From Arachnia rubra (GTDB lineage Bacteria; Actinomycetota; Actinomycetes; Propionibacteriales; Propionibacteriaceae): DNA of 64,000 nt. The position numbers and the translations under genes were made by a program. The DNA lies in the NCBI RefSeq assembly GCF_019973735.1, contig NZ_AP024463.1:1736001-1800000 (forward strand), read 5' to 3'. Within the stretch, counting starts at the first letter, position 1. Every line of letters starts with the position of its first letter. Below the pieces are notes generated by a model. That model was not told the DNA's origin and did no database searches. It worked only from the letters and a program-made list of their open reading frames with translations. Below, in pieces: positions 9,555 to 19,115 of this stretch.

Positions 9555-10745
9555 ATGACCGCTCAGCCTGTGCGCGCCGGTACGCTTCCGGCCACCGTCT
9601 CATCCGCCCGCACCCGGGCCGCCATCCTGAAACGGTTGCGCGGCGCCACCGCCACGATGAACACCGCCACCCTGACTGCCCTGGAGGCACGTCATAGCTG
9701 GTTTGCTGAGCTCGATGCCGAGTCCCGGTCCTGGATCAGCGTGATCGCACGAGGGGGGATCGACGGCTTTGTGAACTGGGTAGCTGGCTCGGGGTTCGCC
9801 CCCGAGGCCGTCTTCGACTCCGCTCCCCGGGCACTTGCAGGACGCATCTCTCTTCAACAGACCGTGGATCTGGTGCGCACCACCACTGATGTCGTTGAGG
9901 AGCAGATCCAGCTCCTGCTGCCCAAATCTGACCGGCAGCCACTCCAGCTTGGAATAGTGCATTACTCACGGGAGATCGCCTTCGTCGCGGCCGCAGTCTA
10001 TGCGCGTGCAGCAGAGTCCCGAGGAGCATGGGATTCCCGGATCGAGGCAACGATCGTGGATGCCATCGTCAGAGCCGAGGCGGATGAATCAGTGGTCTCC
10101 AGGGCATCCACCCTGGGCTGGGACTCGGAGGCGCCCACGGTTGTCGTCATCGCCGGCGCCCCGAAGGACCTGCGGCTTGATGAGCTACGACGGGCATCAG
10201 GACGGCTCACCCTGGATGTGCTCGCGGCTCCCCAGGGCGAGCGTCTCGTGTGCATCCTAGCGGGTACAGCCCTGACCGACCCTCCCAGGGCCTACTCTCT
10301 GGTGACCAATCTTGAACCACACTTCGCGCCCGGCCCCATCGTGGTCGGACCACTTGCCGAGGGGCTACGGGGGGCACCCGCCTCTGCGCGGGCAGCCGCC
10401 TCCGGGTACCGAGCCGCAAAGGCCTGGCCTGAGGGCCCTCGCACTCTCCTTTCCAACGACCTCCTGCCAGAGCGGGCTCTCGCCGGCGATGGTCATGCCC
10501 GCCGTACACTGGCCCGGGATATCTTCGGCCTGCTCAAGGGCTCCAAGGAGCTGCTTGAAACCTGTATAGGCTTCCTCGACGCCGGGTCGTCGATGGAGGC
10601 CACGGCCAGGGCTATGTTCATTCACCCCAATACCGTCCGCTATCGCCTGCGACGCATCCAGGAGGTCACGGGATACAACCCCACCGATGCCCGAGAAGCC
10701 TATGTGCTGAGGCTGGCAGTTACCCTTGGGCGGCTCCAAGAGTGA
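9555..10745 (+). CDS. fasR: PucR/CdaR-type regulator of fatty acid synthesis (FasR-like)
   Basis: This 396-residue protein has the C-terminal PucR helix-turn-helix: FLDAGSSMEATARAMFIHPN then TVRYRLRRIQEVTG. The first ~130 residues carry SRSWISVIARGGIDGFVNW, typical of actinobacterial FasR. FasR is known in Streptomyces and mycobacteria as an activator of fatty acid synthase genes. The neighbouring fabD-fabH-acpP-fabF gives the same context here. The ATG at 9555 is chosen because homology begins there; upstream in-frame sequence to 9288 does not look coding, and no strong ribosome binding site is visible. A strong inverted repeat lies between this gene and fabD. Confidence 0.88.
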   Translation: MTAQPVRAGTLPATVSSARTRAAILKRLRGATATMNTATLTALEARHSWFAELDAESRSWISVIARGGIDGFVNWVAGSGFAPEAVFDSAPRALAGRISLQQTVDLVRTTTDVVEEQIQLLLPKSDRQPLQLGIVHYSREIAFVAAAVYARAAESRGAWDSRIEATIVDAIVRAEADESVVSRASTLGWDSEAPTVVVIAGAPKDLRLDELRRASGRLTLDVLAAPQGERLVCILAGTALTDPPRAYSLVTNLEPHFAPGPIVVGPLAEGLRGAPASARAAASGYRAAKAWPEGPRTLLSNDLLPERALAGDGHARRTLARDIFGLLKGSKELLETCIGFLDAGSSMEATARAMFIHPNTVRYRLRRIQEVTGYNPTDAREAYVLRLAVTLGRLQE

Positions 10746-10765
10746 GGCTCCTTGGCAGCGGAAGG

Positions 10766-10798
10766 ATGCCGAATTGTAGGAAATCAACAATTCCGCAT
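10766..10798. promoter_or_regulatory. Inverted repeat between fasR and fabD (candidate operator)
   Basis: The arms 10766-10777 (ATGCCGAATTGT) and 10787-10798 (ACAATTCCGCAT) are complementary at 11 of 12 positions across a 9-nt spacer. It lies 20 bp after the fasR stop and 61 bp before the fabD start, where a fabD promoter is expected. A FasR operator is the most likely reading. A fasR terminator is less likely because only ATATTTT, not a clean U-run, follows. Confidence 0.5.
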
Positions 10799-10859
10799 GA
10801 GATATTTTCGTTACATTCGCAGCCGCACAGCATCCTGATGAGCGGGCAGAGTTGATCAC

Positions 10860-11789
10860 GTGCTAGCTATCGTCGCGCCTGGACAGGGCGCTCAGGCCCC
10901 TGGGTTTCTCACCGCTTGGCTGGAGGAGCCGGGGTTCAGGTCCCATCTCGAGTGGTTGAGCGCCGTCGCGGACATCGACCTCGTCGCCCACGGGACCATC
11001 TCAGATGCAGATACCATTCGCGACACCTCTGTCGCACAGCCACTTCTGGTCGCCTCAGCTATAGCCACCTTCGAGCAGATCTTTCCCTCTCGCACCGGCA
11101 ATACCGCCGACTTGCTCGCCGGACACTCTGTCGGAGAGCTCGCAGCTGCTGCCTTGGCCGGGGTGATCTCCACAGAGACGGCCTTGGTGCTCGTCCGAGA
11201 ACGTGGCCGGAGCATGGCATCGGCCGCCGCGATCACCCCCACGTCGATGACTGCCATCATCGGCGGGGACCGCGACGAGGTGCTGGCGGCCGTCGATGCC
11301 GCCGGGCTGACTGTCGCCAACAACAACGGCCCAGGCCAGCTCGTCGCCGCAGGCACCGTGGAACAACTGGCTGCCTTCGCCGAGAACACGCCCCGGCGCG
11401 CACGCCTGAAACAGCTCAGTGTCGCTGGAGCCTTTCACACCCACCACATGGCTCCCGCCGTCGCCCGTCTGGAGGCCTTGGCCGCCGCTGTCCCCACACG
11501 GGACCCCAGGAGCAAGCTGCTCAGCAACGCTGATGGAACAATCGTGACCTCTGGCCGTGAGTACCTGGAACGCCTGGCCCGCCAGGTAGCGAATCCGGTG
11601 CGCTGGGATCTGTGTATGGAGACCATGTCTACTGAAGGCGTCACCGGCATCCTTGAACTGGCCCCGGCCGGCACCCTGACGGGGATCGCAAAACGCAATC
11701 TGAAGGGTGTCGAGTTGTTCAATCTCAACACCCCCGACCAGCTGGACGATGCCCGCGCCTTCTGCGAGAGCCACTCAGCCAGCGCCTGA
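10860..11789 (+). CDS. fabD: Malonyl-CoA:ACP transacylase
   Basis: This 309-residue protein transfers malonyl groups from CoA to acyl carrier protein. The nucleophile motif GHSVGELAA puts the serine at residue 90; APGQGAQ at residues 6-12 and AGAFHTHHM with its catalytic histidine are also present. The start is a GTG at 10860, with a weak GGGCAGAG upstream. It is the first gene of a plus-strand operon with fabH, acpP and fabF, cytosolic type II fatty acid synthesis. Confidence 0.96.
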   Translation: MLAIVAPGQGAQAPGFLTAWLEEPGFRSHLEWLSAVADIDLVAHGTISDADTIRDTSVAQPLLVASAIATFEQIFPSRTGNTADLLAGHSVGELAAAALAGVISTETALVLVRERGRSMASAAAITPTSMTAIIGGDRDEVLAAVDAAGLTVANNNGPGQLVAAGTVEQLAAFAENTPRRARLKQLSVAGAFHTHHMAPAVARLEALAAAVPTRDPRSKLLSNADGTIVTSGREYLERLARQVANPVRWDLCMETMSTEGVTGILELAPAGTLTGIAKRNLKGVELFNLNTPDQLDDARAFCESHSASA

Positions 11790-11832
11790 GGACCCACAGT
11801 CCGCTTCCACATACCGCCTGAAAGGCAACCCC

Positions 11833-12828
11833 ATGACAGTGACCCCCTCCACCGGCAGCCAATACGCCCGTATTTTGAGCGTTGGCGGGTACCGTGGTTC
11901 GCGAGTCGTCGACAACGATGAGATGTGCACCATCATCGACTCCACCCCTGAATGGATCGAACAGCGCACCGGTATCCTGGAACGCCGCTGGGCGACTGAG
12001 GAGGAAACCCCGCTTTTCATGGCGGTGGCCGCGGCCCGCAAGGCAATCGACCGCGCAGGCCTGAGCCCCTCCCAGATAGATGCGGTGATCTGCTCAACGG
12101 TGTCCCATTTCCAGCAGTCCCCCTCCCTGGCTGTGTATGTTGCTGACGAGCTGGGCCTGAGCGCTGGGCCAGCCGCCTTCGACATCTCGGCTGCATGCGC
12201 CGGTTACTGCTACGGGATCGGGATCGCCGAGTCGCTGGTACGTTCCGGAGCTGCCACCAACGTCTTGGTGATTGGCGTTGAGACCTTGAGCCGCATGGTG
12301 AACTTCGAGGACCGCAGCACTGCTTTCCTCTTTTCCGACGGAGCGGGGGCCACGGTCATCGGACCAAGTGATGAGCCTGCCCTCGGCCCGATCATCTGGG
12401 GTTCTGATGGTTCTCAGGCCTTTACCATCCAGATTGAGGACTGGTCCAAGGTGACCGACCCGGAACAACGGCTACCCCTGATCAGCATGGATGGGCGAAC
12501 CGTATTCCGCTGGGCAACCACCTATATTGCCGACAAAACCCGGCAGGCCATCGAGGCGGCCGGCATCACCACCGACGATCTGAACGTCTTCATCCCCCAC
12601 CAGGCCAACAACCGGATCACCGATTCGATGCTACGCCACCTTAAACTACCTGAGAACGTGGTGGTCTCGCGTGACATCAGGCACATGGGCAACTCCTCGG
12701 CGGCATCCATTCCGCTAGCGATGGAGGCCTTGCTCGAATCAGGCGAAGCAGCCACAGGGCAGACCGCTCTGATCATCGGTTTCGGCGCTGGTCTTGTGTT
12801 CGCGGGCCAGGTCGTCGTTCTTCCATGA
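11833..12828 (+). CDS. fabH: 3-oxoacyl-ACP synthase III
   Basis: This 331-residue thiolase-fold enzyme condenses an acyl-CoA primer with malonyl-ACP. The catalytic triad is visible: Cys122 in [12 protein letters not shown], His in [10 protein letters not shown] and Asn in MGNSSAAS. The ATG at 11833 follows GAAAGGCAACCCC and is preferred to upstream in-frame starts that would overlap fabD. It lies 43 bp after fabD and 38 bp before acpP. Primer preference (straight or branched) cannot be told from sequence. Confidence 0.96.
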   Translation: MTVTPSTGSQYARILSVGGYRGSRVVDNDEMCTIIDSTPEWIEQRTGILERRWATEEETPLFMAVAAARKAIDRAGLSPSQIDAVICSTVSHFQQSPSLAVYVADELGLSAGPAAFDISAACAGYCYGIGIAESLVRSGAATNVLVIGVETLSRMVNFEDRSTAFLFSDGAGATVIGPSDEPALGPIIWGSDGSQAFTIQIEDWSKVTDPEQRLPLISMDGRTVFRWATTYIADKTRQAIEAAGITTDDLNVFIPHQANNRITDSMLRHLKLPENVVVSRDIRHMGNSSAASIPLAMEALLESGEAATGQTALIIGFGAGLVFAGQVVVLP

Positions 12829-12866
12829 CCCGAATCAGCCATCAACAAACTAGCTAGGAGACAACA

Positions 12867-13112
12867 ATGGCAAGCACTGAAGAGATTCGCACCGACCTCG
12901 CTGAGATCGTCAACGACGTGGCGGGGGTAGCCGCAGAGGACGTCCAGCTGGACAAGTCCTTCGTCGACGATCTGGGTGTTGACTCCCTTTCCATGGTGGA
13001 GATCATCTACGCCTGCGAGGACAAGTTCGGCGTCTCGATCCCCGACGAGGACTCCAAAAACCTGAAGACCGTGGGCGACGCCGTCGCGTATATCGAACGC
13101 GCCCAGGCCTGA
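12867..13112 (+). CDS. acpP: Acyl carrier protein
   Basis: This 81-residue acidic protein carries growing acyl chains. The phosphopantetheine attachment Ser40 is in GVDSLSMVE. CTAGGAGACAACA upstream is a strong ribosome binding site for the ATG at 12867. A long hairpin directly after the stop codon separates it from fabF and probably raises acpP transcript over fabF. Confidence 0.97.
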   Translation: MASTEEIRTDLAEIVNDVAGVAAEDVQLDKSFVDDLGVDSLSMVEIIYACEDKFGVSIPDEDSKNLKTVGDAVAYIERAQA

Positions 13113-13116
13113 GTCC

Positions 13117-13151
13117 GGGTGGTGGGATGGCGTAGCGCCACCCCACCACCC
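13117..13151 (+). terminator. Strong hairpin between acpP and fabF (attenuator or RNA stabiliser)
   Basis: Arms 13117-13132 and 13136-13151 pair at 15 of 16 positions (one A-C mismatch) around a TAG loop; the stem is nearly all G-C. The sequence after it is TCGTGTTT, so there is no proper U-run. It starts 5 nt after the acpP stop codon. I read it as a partial terminator or a 3' stabilising structure that sets the acpP:fabF ratio. Confidence 0.6.
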
Positions 13152-13191
13152 TCGTGTTTCCCAGAGTCTCATCCAGTCCCAGGAGTTCAAC

Positions 13192-14448
13192 ATGACCGAG
13201 GTAGTCATCACAGGTTTCGGCGCTCTCACGCCACTTGGTGTGGACGCTCCCAGCACCTGGGAGGCGATGCTCGCCGGCCGTTCCGGCGTCCATACCCTGC
13301 ACTATGAGTGGGCACAACCCCTACCCGTCACCTTTGCAGCCGAGGCAGCCGGCGATCCCACCGAGAAGATCGACCGGGTAGCGGCCCGCCGCCTCGACCG
13401 AAGCTCGCAACTGGCCCTGGCCGCCGGCCAGGAGGCATGGGAGGACGCCGGTTTCGGATTCGACGAGGACAACCCAGTGGACCCAGACCGGCTGGCTGTG
13501 TGCGTGGGAACCGGCATCGGGGGTCTGCACTCACTGCTGGGCAACTGGGATGTCCAGAAGGAGAAGGGGCTTCGCCGCGTCTCGCCTTTCACCATCCCCA
13601 TGCTCATGGCCAACGCACCTGCTGCGAATCTCGGGTTGAAGTTCGGCGCCGCCGCAGGTGTGCACGCACCGGTCAGTGCCTGCGCATCGTCAAACGAGGC
13701 GATCTCCCTCGGACTCGACCAGATCCGGTTGGGTCGCTGTGACATCGCTGTCGTCGGGGGCTCCGAGGGCGTGATCCACCCCCTACCCATCAATGCCTTC
13801 GCCCAAATGCAGGCCCTGAGTCGGCGCAACGACGACCCGGAGCATGCTTCCCGTCCCTGGGACACCGGACGCGACGGCTTCGTTCTCGGCGAAGGATCAG
13901 TGATCATGGTGATCGAGACACTCGAACATGCTCGCGCCCGTGGAGCACGTATCTACGGCACCCTCGCCGGAGCAGGAATCAGCAACGACAACCACGACAT
14001 GGTGCAACCTGAGCCGACTGGCCGCGGCCAGTCCGCTGCCATGCTTAAAGCCCTCCAGGTATCGGGGCTCGCCCCCGCCGATATCAAGCACATCAATGCC
14101 CACGGCACCTCAACCCCACAGGGGGATGTCACCGAGGCGAACTCGATCGCAAGTGCTCTCGGCGCTGCAGTCGACCACTGCATCGTCACCTCCACTAAGT
14201 CCATGAGCGGACATCTGCTGGGAAGCGCCGGTGCTTTGGAGACCTTCGCGACGGTGATGGCGCTGAAAGAGCGCGTGGTACCGCCAACGATCAACATCGA
14301 GAACCTTGAGCCGGGCCTGCCCATCGATATCGCGGTGAACGAGGCGCGCACACTCCCCGGCGGCGATCTGGCAGCTGTCAACAACTCCTTCGGGTTCGGA
14401 GGCTCAAACGTCGCCGTAACAGTGACCAACGCCAACGTCACTGGCTAA
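13192..14448 (+). CDS. fabF: 3-oxoacyl-ACP synthase II
   Basis: This 418-residue condensing enzyme extends acyl-ACP with malonyl-ACP. The catalytic Cys164 lies in APVSACASSNEA, and the two histidines in NAHGTSTPQGD and SMSGHLLGSAG complete the triad; FGFGGSNVAV closes the protein. The ATG at 13192 opens with MTEVVITGFGALTPLG, as the family does. It is the last gene of the fab operon and is convergent with the DUF3145 gene, as in Streptomyces. Confidence 0.96.
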   Translation: MTEVVITGFGALTPLGVDAPSTWEAMLAGRSGVHTLHYEWAQPLPVTFAAEAAGDPTEKIDRVAARRLDRSSQLALAAGQEAWEDAGFGFDEDNPVDPDRLAVCVGTGIGGLHSLLGNWDVQKEKGLRRVSPFTIPMLMANAPAANLGLKFGAAAGVHAPVSACASSNEAISLGLDQIRLGRCDIAVVGGSEGVIHPLPINAFAQMQALSRRNDDPEHASRPWDTGRDGFVLGEGSVIMVIETLEHARARGARIYGTLAGAGISNDNHDMVQPEPTGRGQSAAMLKALQVSGLAPADIKHINAHGTSTPQGDVTEANSIASALGAAVDHCIVTSTKSMSGHLLGSAGALETFATVMALKERVVPPTINIENLEPGLPIDIAVNEARTLPGGDLAAVNNSFGFGGSNVAVTVTNANVTG

Positions 14449-14526
14449 CTAAGGCAAGCACCGCAGAAACCCTCGTCGCTGGGCATGTTTCGGCTGTCCG
14501 ATCCTGGAGAGGCGGAAGAAAACGCC

Positions 14527-14545
14527 GTGCATGTTCTTCATGCAC
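14527..14545. terminator. Hairpin between convergent fabF and DUF3145 genes
   Basis: GTGCATG and CATGCAC pair perfectly around a TTCTT loop, extended by flanking GCC/GGC. It sits midway in the 173-bp gap between two convergent genes, so a shared terminator is likely, although no T-run follows on either side. Confidence 0.4.
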
Positions 14546-14621
14546 AGAAGGCGGCGCCGTCACCGTCCTGCCGCCTGGAGCCTTGCCAGGTGAGCCGGCC
14601 CCGTCTGCCGGGTGGCCTGGC

Positions 14622-15146
14622 TCATACCACCTGGTGGAGCCAGCGGATGGGAGCGTCCTCCGAGCTGTAGCGGAACTGCTCCAGCTCCTCGTCCCAAGCC
14701 GTGCCGAGGAGGCGCTCCATGGCCTGGTGGACGCTGATCCCATCGGCAGATGCGGTGTCGAGGGCATGACGGATCCGGTCTTCAGGAACCAGGATGTCCC
14801 CGTGTACTCCCACGGTCGCCGCAAAACCACCAAGAGCCGGGGTGTAGCAGTAGCGTGTCCCCTCGGCGCCCAGCACCGCGTCTTCGGTCACCTCAAAACG
14901 GATCCGGCTGAACTCAGCGAGACGAGACGCCAGCCTTGCCCCGGACCCGGTCGGCCCGGCCCATGACAGTTCAGCTCGCTGAGATCCCGGTTCAGCGTTC
15001 TGCGCGCTCCACTGCCAGTTGAGACCTGCGCCCAGCACCGAGGCGGCCGCCCATTCCAGATGAGGGCACAGCGCAGCCGGGGTGGAGTGGATGAATACCA
15101 TCCCCCGTGCCCCTGGCAGGCTCTCAGTGGCCATGCATGCGTTCAT
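14622..15146 (-). CDS. DUF3145 family protein
   Basis: This 174-residue protein matches the actinobacterial DUF3145 family: GMVFIHSTPAALCPHLEWA near the start, then GTRYCYTPALGGFAATVGVHGD and EDRIRHAL, ending with IRWLHQVV. AGGAGAGAAAGAAC lies upstream of the ATG at 15146. Function is unknown to me. Family members lie next to fabF in Streptomyces in the same order, so a link to lipid metabolism is suggested by context only. Confidence 0.85.
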   Translation of the reverse strand: MNACMATESLPGARGMVFIHSTPAALCPHLEWAAASVLGAGLNWQWSAQNAEPGSQRAELSWAGPTGSGARLASRLAEFSRIRFEVTEDAVLGAEGTRYCYTPALGGFAATVGVHGDILVPEDRIRHALDTASADGISVHQAMERLLGTAWDEELEQFRYSSEDAPIRWLHQVV

Positions 15147-15262
15147 GTTCTTTCTCTCCTGGGTATCGGCCGGATTGCCTTCCCCTGCATCCGTCTTAAC
15201 TCCAGGCGAGCTCAATTCTGCTACAGCTAGGGCAAAGGCACAATAAGCAACCGCGGGTCGGG

Positions 15263-15268
15263 TATAAC
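15263..15268 (+). promoter_or_regulatory. -10 box (TATAAC) for a leaderless S9 peptidase mRNA
   Basis: TATAAC ends 8 nt before the ATG at 15277, so transcription should begin at or within 1-2 nt of the start codon. No Shine-Dalgarno sequence is visible. The -35 region is weak. Confidence 0.5.
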
Positions 15269-15276
15269 TGGAAATC

Positions 15277-17136
15277 ATGCAGCGCATGTCCATCGACCAG
15301 GCTCTTGTGGGAGCAGACTCCATCCGGCAGGTCCGCGCCAGCGCCAACGGCGTGTTCTGGCTGGCAGGTATCGCGGCCGAGGATGGCCGGATGACGATCC
15401 GACGCTGGCACGATGGCGAGGTCACCGACATCACGCCCTCATCCAATGTGCGTTCCCGGGTAATGGAATACGGAGGCGGCGCCTACGCGGTTTCCAATGA
15501 CCTGGTTGCCTGGTGTGACGACCTCACTCAGCGTCTGTGGTTATGTGAAAAGAACTCCCCGCGTCCCCTGACCCCTGTCAGCACCAGGTTCAGGTATGGT
15601 GGGTTGGCCCTGGCTCCGGAACGCCGGCTGCTCCTCGCAGTTCGTGAGGACCACGACGCCAGGCCCGAGGAGCGGAGCGAGATCGTCGCGCTGAGCCTAG
15701 ATTCAGACAACGCTGGTGGCGGTCATGTCCTGGTCACCGGGGCTGATTTCTACGCGGGGCCTGCGCTGCGTGATGGCCAGCTCGCCTGGTTCCAGTGGAT
15801 GCACCCCAACATGAGCTGGGATGCGTCCCAGGTGTGCATCGCCTCCTGCCAGGATGATGCTGCAGACGGCCTATCCCGCGTGGCTCCCGTGGCGGCAGAC
15901 GCAGGTGTCAGCGCTCAACATCCTCTGTGGCTCGGCGACGGCTCGATTGCCTTCGTCACGGATGACTCCGGTTACTGGAACTGGAGAGTGATCCATGGGG
16001 ATGAGACATACACCTGGTCTACTCCCCACGACTGCTCAGTACCGGTCTGGGTGCTGGACAGCCCTCCCGCCTGCGCTGTCGGAGAGGATCTGCTGGCAAC
16101 AGTGCAGATCGCTGGTGGCCGTGGTGCGCTGGCTCTGTGGCAGCCACGAAGCGGCGGGGTTACCTACCCTTTGCCGGACACAGCGATGATCGAGTCGGTG
16201 GCCTCCAGAGGCGACGAATTGTTCGTGATAGCGCAGTGGACTGACCGTCCCGCTTCCCTGGTGCGCATCTCCCCCACCGGGGAGCGGAGCGAGATCGTGA
16301 CCTCTGAGCCGCTTGCAGATGCGAGCCGACCTGTATACCGCTGGTCCGAGGGCAAAGCCGGGCCTGTGCAGTCGTGGTTCTATCCAGTGCCGACGGCCAC
16401 CGCAGCATCGCCACTGCTGGTGCTCACCCACGGCGGGCCGACCTCCGTGCACTACCCGAGCTTCGACAGGATGGTCCAGTTCTGGGTGTCCCGGGGCATT
16501 GCCGTCCTAGATGTCAACTACTCAGGGTCGAGCGGTTTCGGCCGGGCCTATCGAGACCGCCTGGCAGGACAGTGGGGCGTCCTGGACGTAGCCGATGTGG
16601 TGGCTGCGACACGCGAAGTGTGCCAGGCCGGGCTGGCGGATCCTGAACGTGTCGCCATAGCCGGCGGCAGCGCAGGCGGGTACACCACTTTGCAGGCGCT
16701 GGTGACCAGTGACACCTTTTCCGCCGGTATCAGCTCTTACGGCATAGGTGACCTACGGGCTCTCGTGAAGCAGACCCACAAGGCAGAATCCCACTACACC
16801 TTTTCCCTGGTGGCCCCATGGCCAGAGGGAGAGCAAATATATCAGGATCGCTCCCCCATCACGCAGCTGGACCAGCTCAGCACACCCATGCTGATCATGC
16901 AGGGGCTGGAGGACCGCGTGGTCCCACCACAGCAGGCCTTTGACATGGCAGCTGCGGTGCGCGCCAAGGGACTCCCGGTGGCGTTGGTGACATTCGAACA
17001 TGAGGGGCATGGCTTCCGTTCCCTCACGGCCCGCCGTCAGGCCTTGGAAGCACAAGTCTCATTCCTGGAGCAGGTATTCGGGCTACCCCACAGCCAAGAC
17101 GTGGCACCCTTGGCCATCGAAAACCTCCCATCGTGA
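15277..17136 (+). CDS. S9 family (prolyl oligopeptidase-type) peptidase
   Basis: This 619-residue protein has an N-terminal beta-propeller region (about 1-370) and a C-terminal alpha/beta-hydrolase domain. The catalytic Ser lies in GGSAGGYTTLQ, the Asp in MQGLEDRVVPP and the His in EHEGHGFR, so the triad is complete. THGGPTSVHYPSFDRMVQFW and SGSSGFGRAYRDRL are typical of acylaminoacyl-peptidase-like S9C enzymes. No signal peptide, so it is probably cytosolic and cuts short peptides. The start at 15277 or 15286 is uncertain; the promoter position favours 15277. Confidence 0.9.
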   Translation: MQRMSIDQALVGADSIRQVRASANGVFWLAGIAAEDGRMTIRRWHDGEVTDITPSSNVRSRVMEYGGGAYAVSNDLVAWCDDLTQRLWLCEKNSPRPLTPVSTRFRYGGLALAPERRLLLAVREDHDARPEERSEIVALSLDSDNAGGGHVLVTGADFYAGPALRDGQLAWFQWMHPNMSWDASQVCIASCQDDAADGLSRVAPVAADAGVSAQHPLWLGDGSIAFVTDDSGYWNWRVIHGDETYTWSTPHDCSVPVWVLDSPPACAVGEDLLATVQIAGGRGALALWQPRSGGVTYPLPDTAMIESVASRGDELFVIAQWTDRPASLVRISPTGERSEIVTSEPLADASRPVYRWSEGKAGPVQSWFYPVPTATAASPLLVLTHGGPTSVHYPSFDRMVQFWVSRGIAVLDVNYSGSSGFGRAYRDRLAGQWGVLDVADVVAATREVCQAGLADPERVAIAGGSAGGYTTLQALVTSDTFSAGISSYGIGDLRALVKQTHKAESHYTFSLVAPWPEGEQIYQDRSPITQLDQLSTPMLIMQGLEDRVVPPQQAFDMAAAVRAKGLPVALVTFEHEGHGFRSLTARRQALEAQVSFLEQVFGLPHSQDVAPLAIENLPS

Positions 17137-17190
17137 TCCGCTGATCTTCTCTGGCAATAGGGGTTCTCAGGCACCTGGTGAGAATTACCT

Positions 17191-18156
17191 TTATGGCCAG
17201 CGGGCGCCCAGAGATATCACACCGACGGCAGCCAGGATCGCGAAGATGATTGCCAGCCCGGCGTACTGATCCGTGATCTCCATCGGTACTTTCTCGTATC
17301 CCACGTCGGAAGAGATCGCCTGATAGATCTCGCTAAGCTGATCAGCCGATTCCGCCGAGAACTTCTTGCCGCCGGATCTTTCCGCGATCACATAGAGTTC
17401 ATGATGGTCGACAGCCACTCGCTGCCGCTCACCATTCGACTCGACGAAACCATCTTGTGTGCCATAGGCGATGGTGTAGATGGGAACCCCCATCTCCTTC
17501 GACTGTTCGGCTGCGGCAGCGGAGCTCCGCCCCAGATTCGAGGCGCCGTCGGAGAGCAGCACGATGGCCGCAGGGGCTGTCTCGTCTGGGTGGTCGGGGT
17601 CGGGCGGCACCTGTTTCAGTGCGTCAAGACTTGTGTAGATGGCTTCGCCGATAGCCGTTGAGGGTGCCATCTCAAGGTTGTCGATGGCACGCGTCAGCAC
17701 TCCACGATCCACTGTCGGGGGCACATTCACGTTCGCTGTACCGGCGAAGGTGACCAACGCCACATTGAAGCGCTCGGGCAGGCTCGAGATGAACTTCTTG
17801 GCGGCCTGTTTGGCGGTCTCCAGCCGGTTCGGCTTCACGTCCTCTGCCTCCATCGACCAGGACACATCGATCGTCACCACGACGGTGGCGCGGTCACGCG
17901 GTTGCTTGCCATAGTCTTTGGGCGTCGCCCAGGCGATCACCAGCGACGCGAGGCTGAGCAGCGCTAGGAGCACCGCTCCGTGACGTTTCCAGGCCGCGTC
18001 CTTCGGGATCACCAGCTGAATGCGTGAGCGTGAGCCGGGTTTCCGGGACTGGGGGATGCGTCTCGCGAGGTACCAGTAGACACCTGCGATCGCTGGGATC
18101 AGGATCAGCGCCCACAGCCTGGCAGACTGCATGAACTCGAGTATCAGTGTTGTCAT
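17191..18156 (-). CDS. VWA-domain membrane protein (BatA-like), second copy
   Basis: This 321-residue protein has two N-terminal hydrophobic helices, a von Willebrand factor A domain with the metal site TIDVSWSMEAEDV, and a final transmembrane helix. The ATG at 18156 overlaps the TGA of the preceding gene (ATGA) and has GAGGTGG upstream. It is a clear paralogue of the preceding gene. With moxR and DUF58 it forms the MoxR-DUF58-VWA (Bat-type) set, in which a chaperone-like AAA ATPase is thought to act on VWA proteins at the membrane. The target is unknown. Confidence 0.88.
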   Translation of the reverse strand: MTTLILEFMQSARLWALILIPAIAGVYWYLARRIPQSRKPGSRSRIQLVIPKDAAWKRHGAVLLALLSLASLVIAWATPKDYGKQPRDRATVVVTIDVSWSMEAEDVKPNRLETAKQAAKKFISSLPERFNVALVTFAGTANVNVPPTVDRGVLTRAIDNLEMAPSTAIGEAIYTSLDALKQVPPDPDHPDETAPAAIVLLSDGASNLGRSSAAAAEQSKEMGVPIYTIAYGTQDGFVESNGERQRVAVDHHELYVIAERSGGKKFSAESADQLSEIYQAISSDVGYEKVPMEITDQYAGLAIIFAILAAVGVISLGARWP

Positions 18157-19115
18157 CGTGGCCACCTCGCAGCCATCATCACAGCCCCAAGAGCTGCCAC
18201 AACGGCGAAGCCAAGTGCGCCGAAGGCATACTGGGCAGTCACTGGCTTCTGCACCTCTTCCGTACCGACTGATGAGCCGATCTTCTTGTAGGCCTCGTTG
18301 AGGCTGCTCGCGCTGTCCGCGGTCACTGACTCCCCATTGGTGGCCGCGGAGATGGAACGCAGCACCTCCGTGTCAGGAGCGACATTGTGACGTTTACCGT
18401 CCAGATCGACATAACCGTTCTGGGTTCCGTAAGCGATGGTGAAGACCGGAACCCCAGCCTGTTTGGCCCGGCTCGCACCTTCACTCGGATCCGCTCCCTG
18501 GGTGTTCCCGCCGTCGCTGAGCATCACGATCATGGCCGGGACCGGCTCGGAGCCCTCGTCAGGTGGCGGTGCATCCGCAATGGCCTTCAAGGACACGTCC
18601 AGAGAGTCACCGATGGCAGTGCCTTCCTTGAGCTCCAGCGTGTTGATGGCTCTTTGCAATGCTCCCCGGTCCGTCGAGGGAGGCATGACCACCGAGGGAG
18701 AGCCATTCAGGGATACCAGTGAGACGTTGTAGGAGTCAGGTAGCGCATCCACGAACTGCAGTGCCGCCGCTTTCGCCGCCTCCAGCCTGTTGGGCTCAAC
18801 ATCGGTTGCTTGCATGGACAAGGAGGTGTCGATCGCAAGCACCACCGTCGCGCGTTCTCTAGGCACCTTCTCTGTGCCGAGTGGCTGCGCCCAGGCCAGT
18901 CCCAGCGCAACCAGGGAGCACAGGGACATGGCGACCGCTATATGCCGGGTCCAGCGGCGCTGAGAACCGATGACACGTCCCAATACTCCCGTATTGGTGA
19001 ACCGCAGCGACGTCCTCCCTTTGAGGCGCATCAGCACCAGGTAGGCGATGATCAGCACAGGAAGCGCCAGCAGCACCCACAGACGTTCTGGGGTCTTGAA
19101 CTCAAGCCAGCCCAT
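18153..19115 (-). CDS. VWA-domain membrane protein (BatA-like), first copy
   Basis: This 320-residue protein has N-terminal helices (LWVLLALPVLIIAYLVLM and IAVAMSLCSLVALGLAWA), a VWA domain with AIDTSLSMQATDV (DxSxS metal site) and a C-terminal membrane helix. The ATG (19113-19115) overlaps the DUF58 stop as TGATG, implying coupled translation. The downstream paralogue shares the layout almost segment by segment, so the pair arose by duplication. Confidence 0.88.
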   Translation of the reverse strand: MGWLEFKTPERLWVLLALPVLIIAYLVLMRLKGRTSLRFTNTGVLGRVIGSQRRWTRHIAVAMSLCSLVALGLAWAQPLGTEKVPRERATVVLAIDTSLSMQATDVEPNRLEAAKAAALQFVDALPDSYNVSLVSLNGSPSVVMPPSTDRGALQRAINTLELKEGTAIGDSLDVSLKAIADAPPPDEGSEPVPAMIVMLSDGGNTQGADPSEGASRAKQAGVPVFTIAYGTQNGYVDLDGKRHNVAPDTEVLRSISAATNGESVTADSASSLNEAYKKIGSSVGTEEVQKPVTAQYAFGALGFAVVAALGAVMMAARWPR

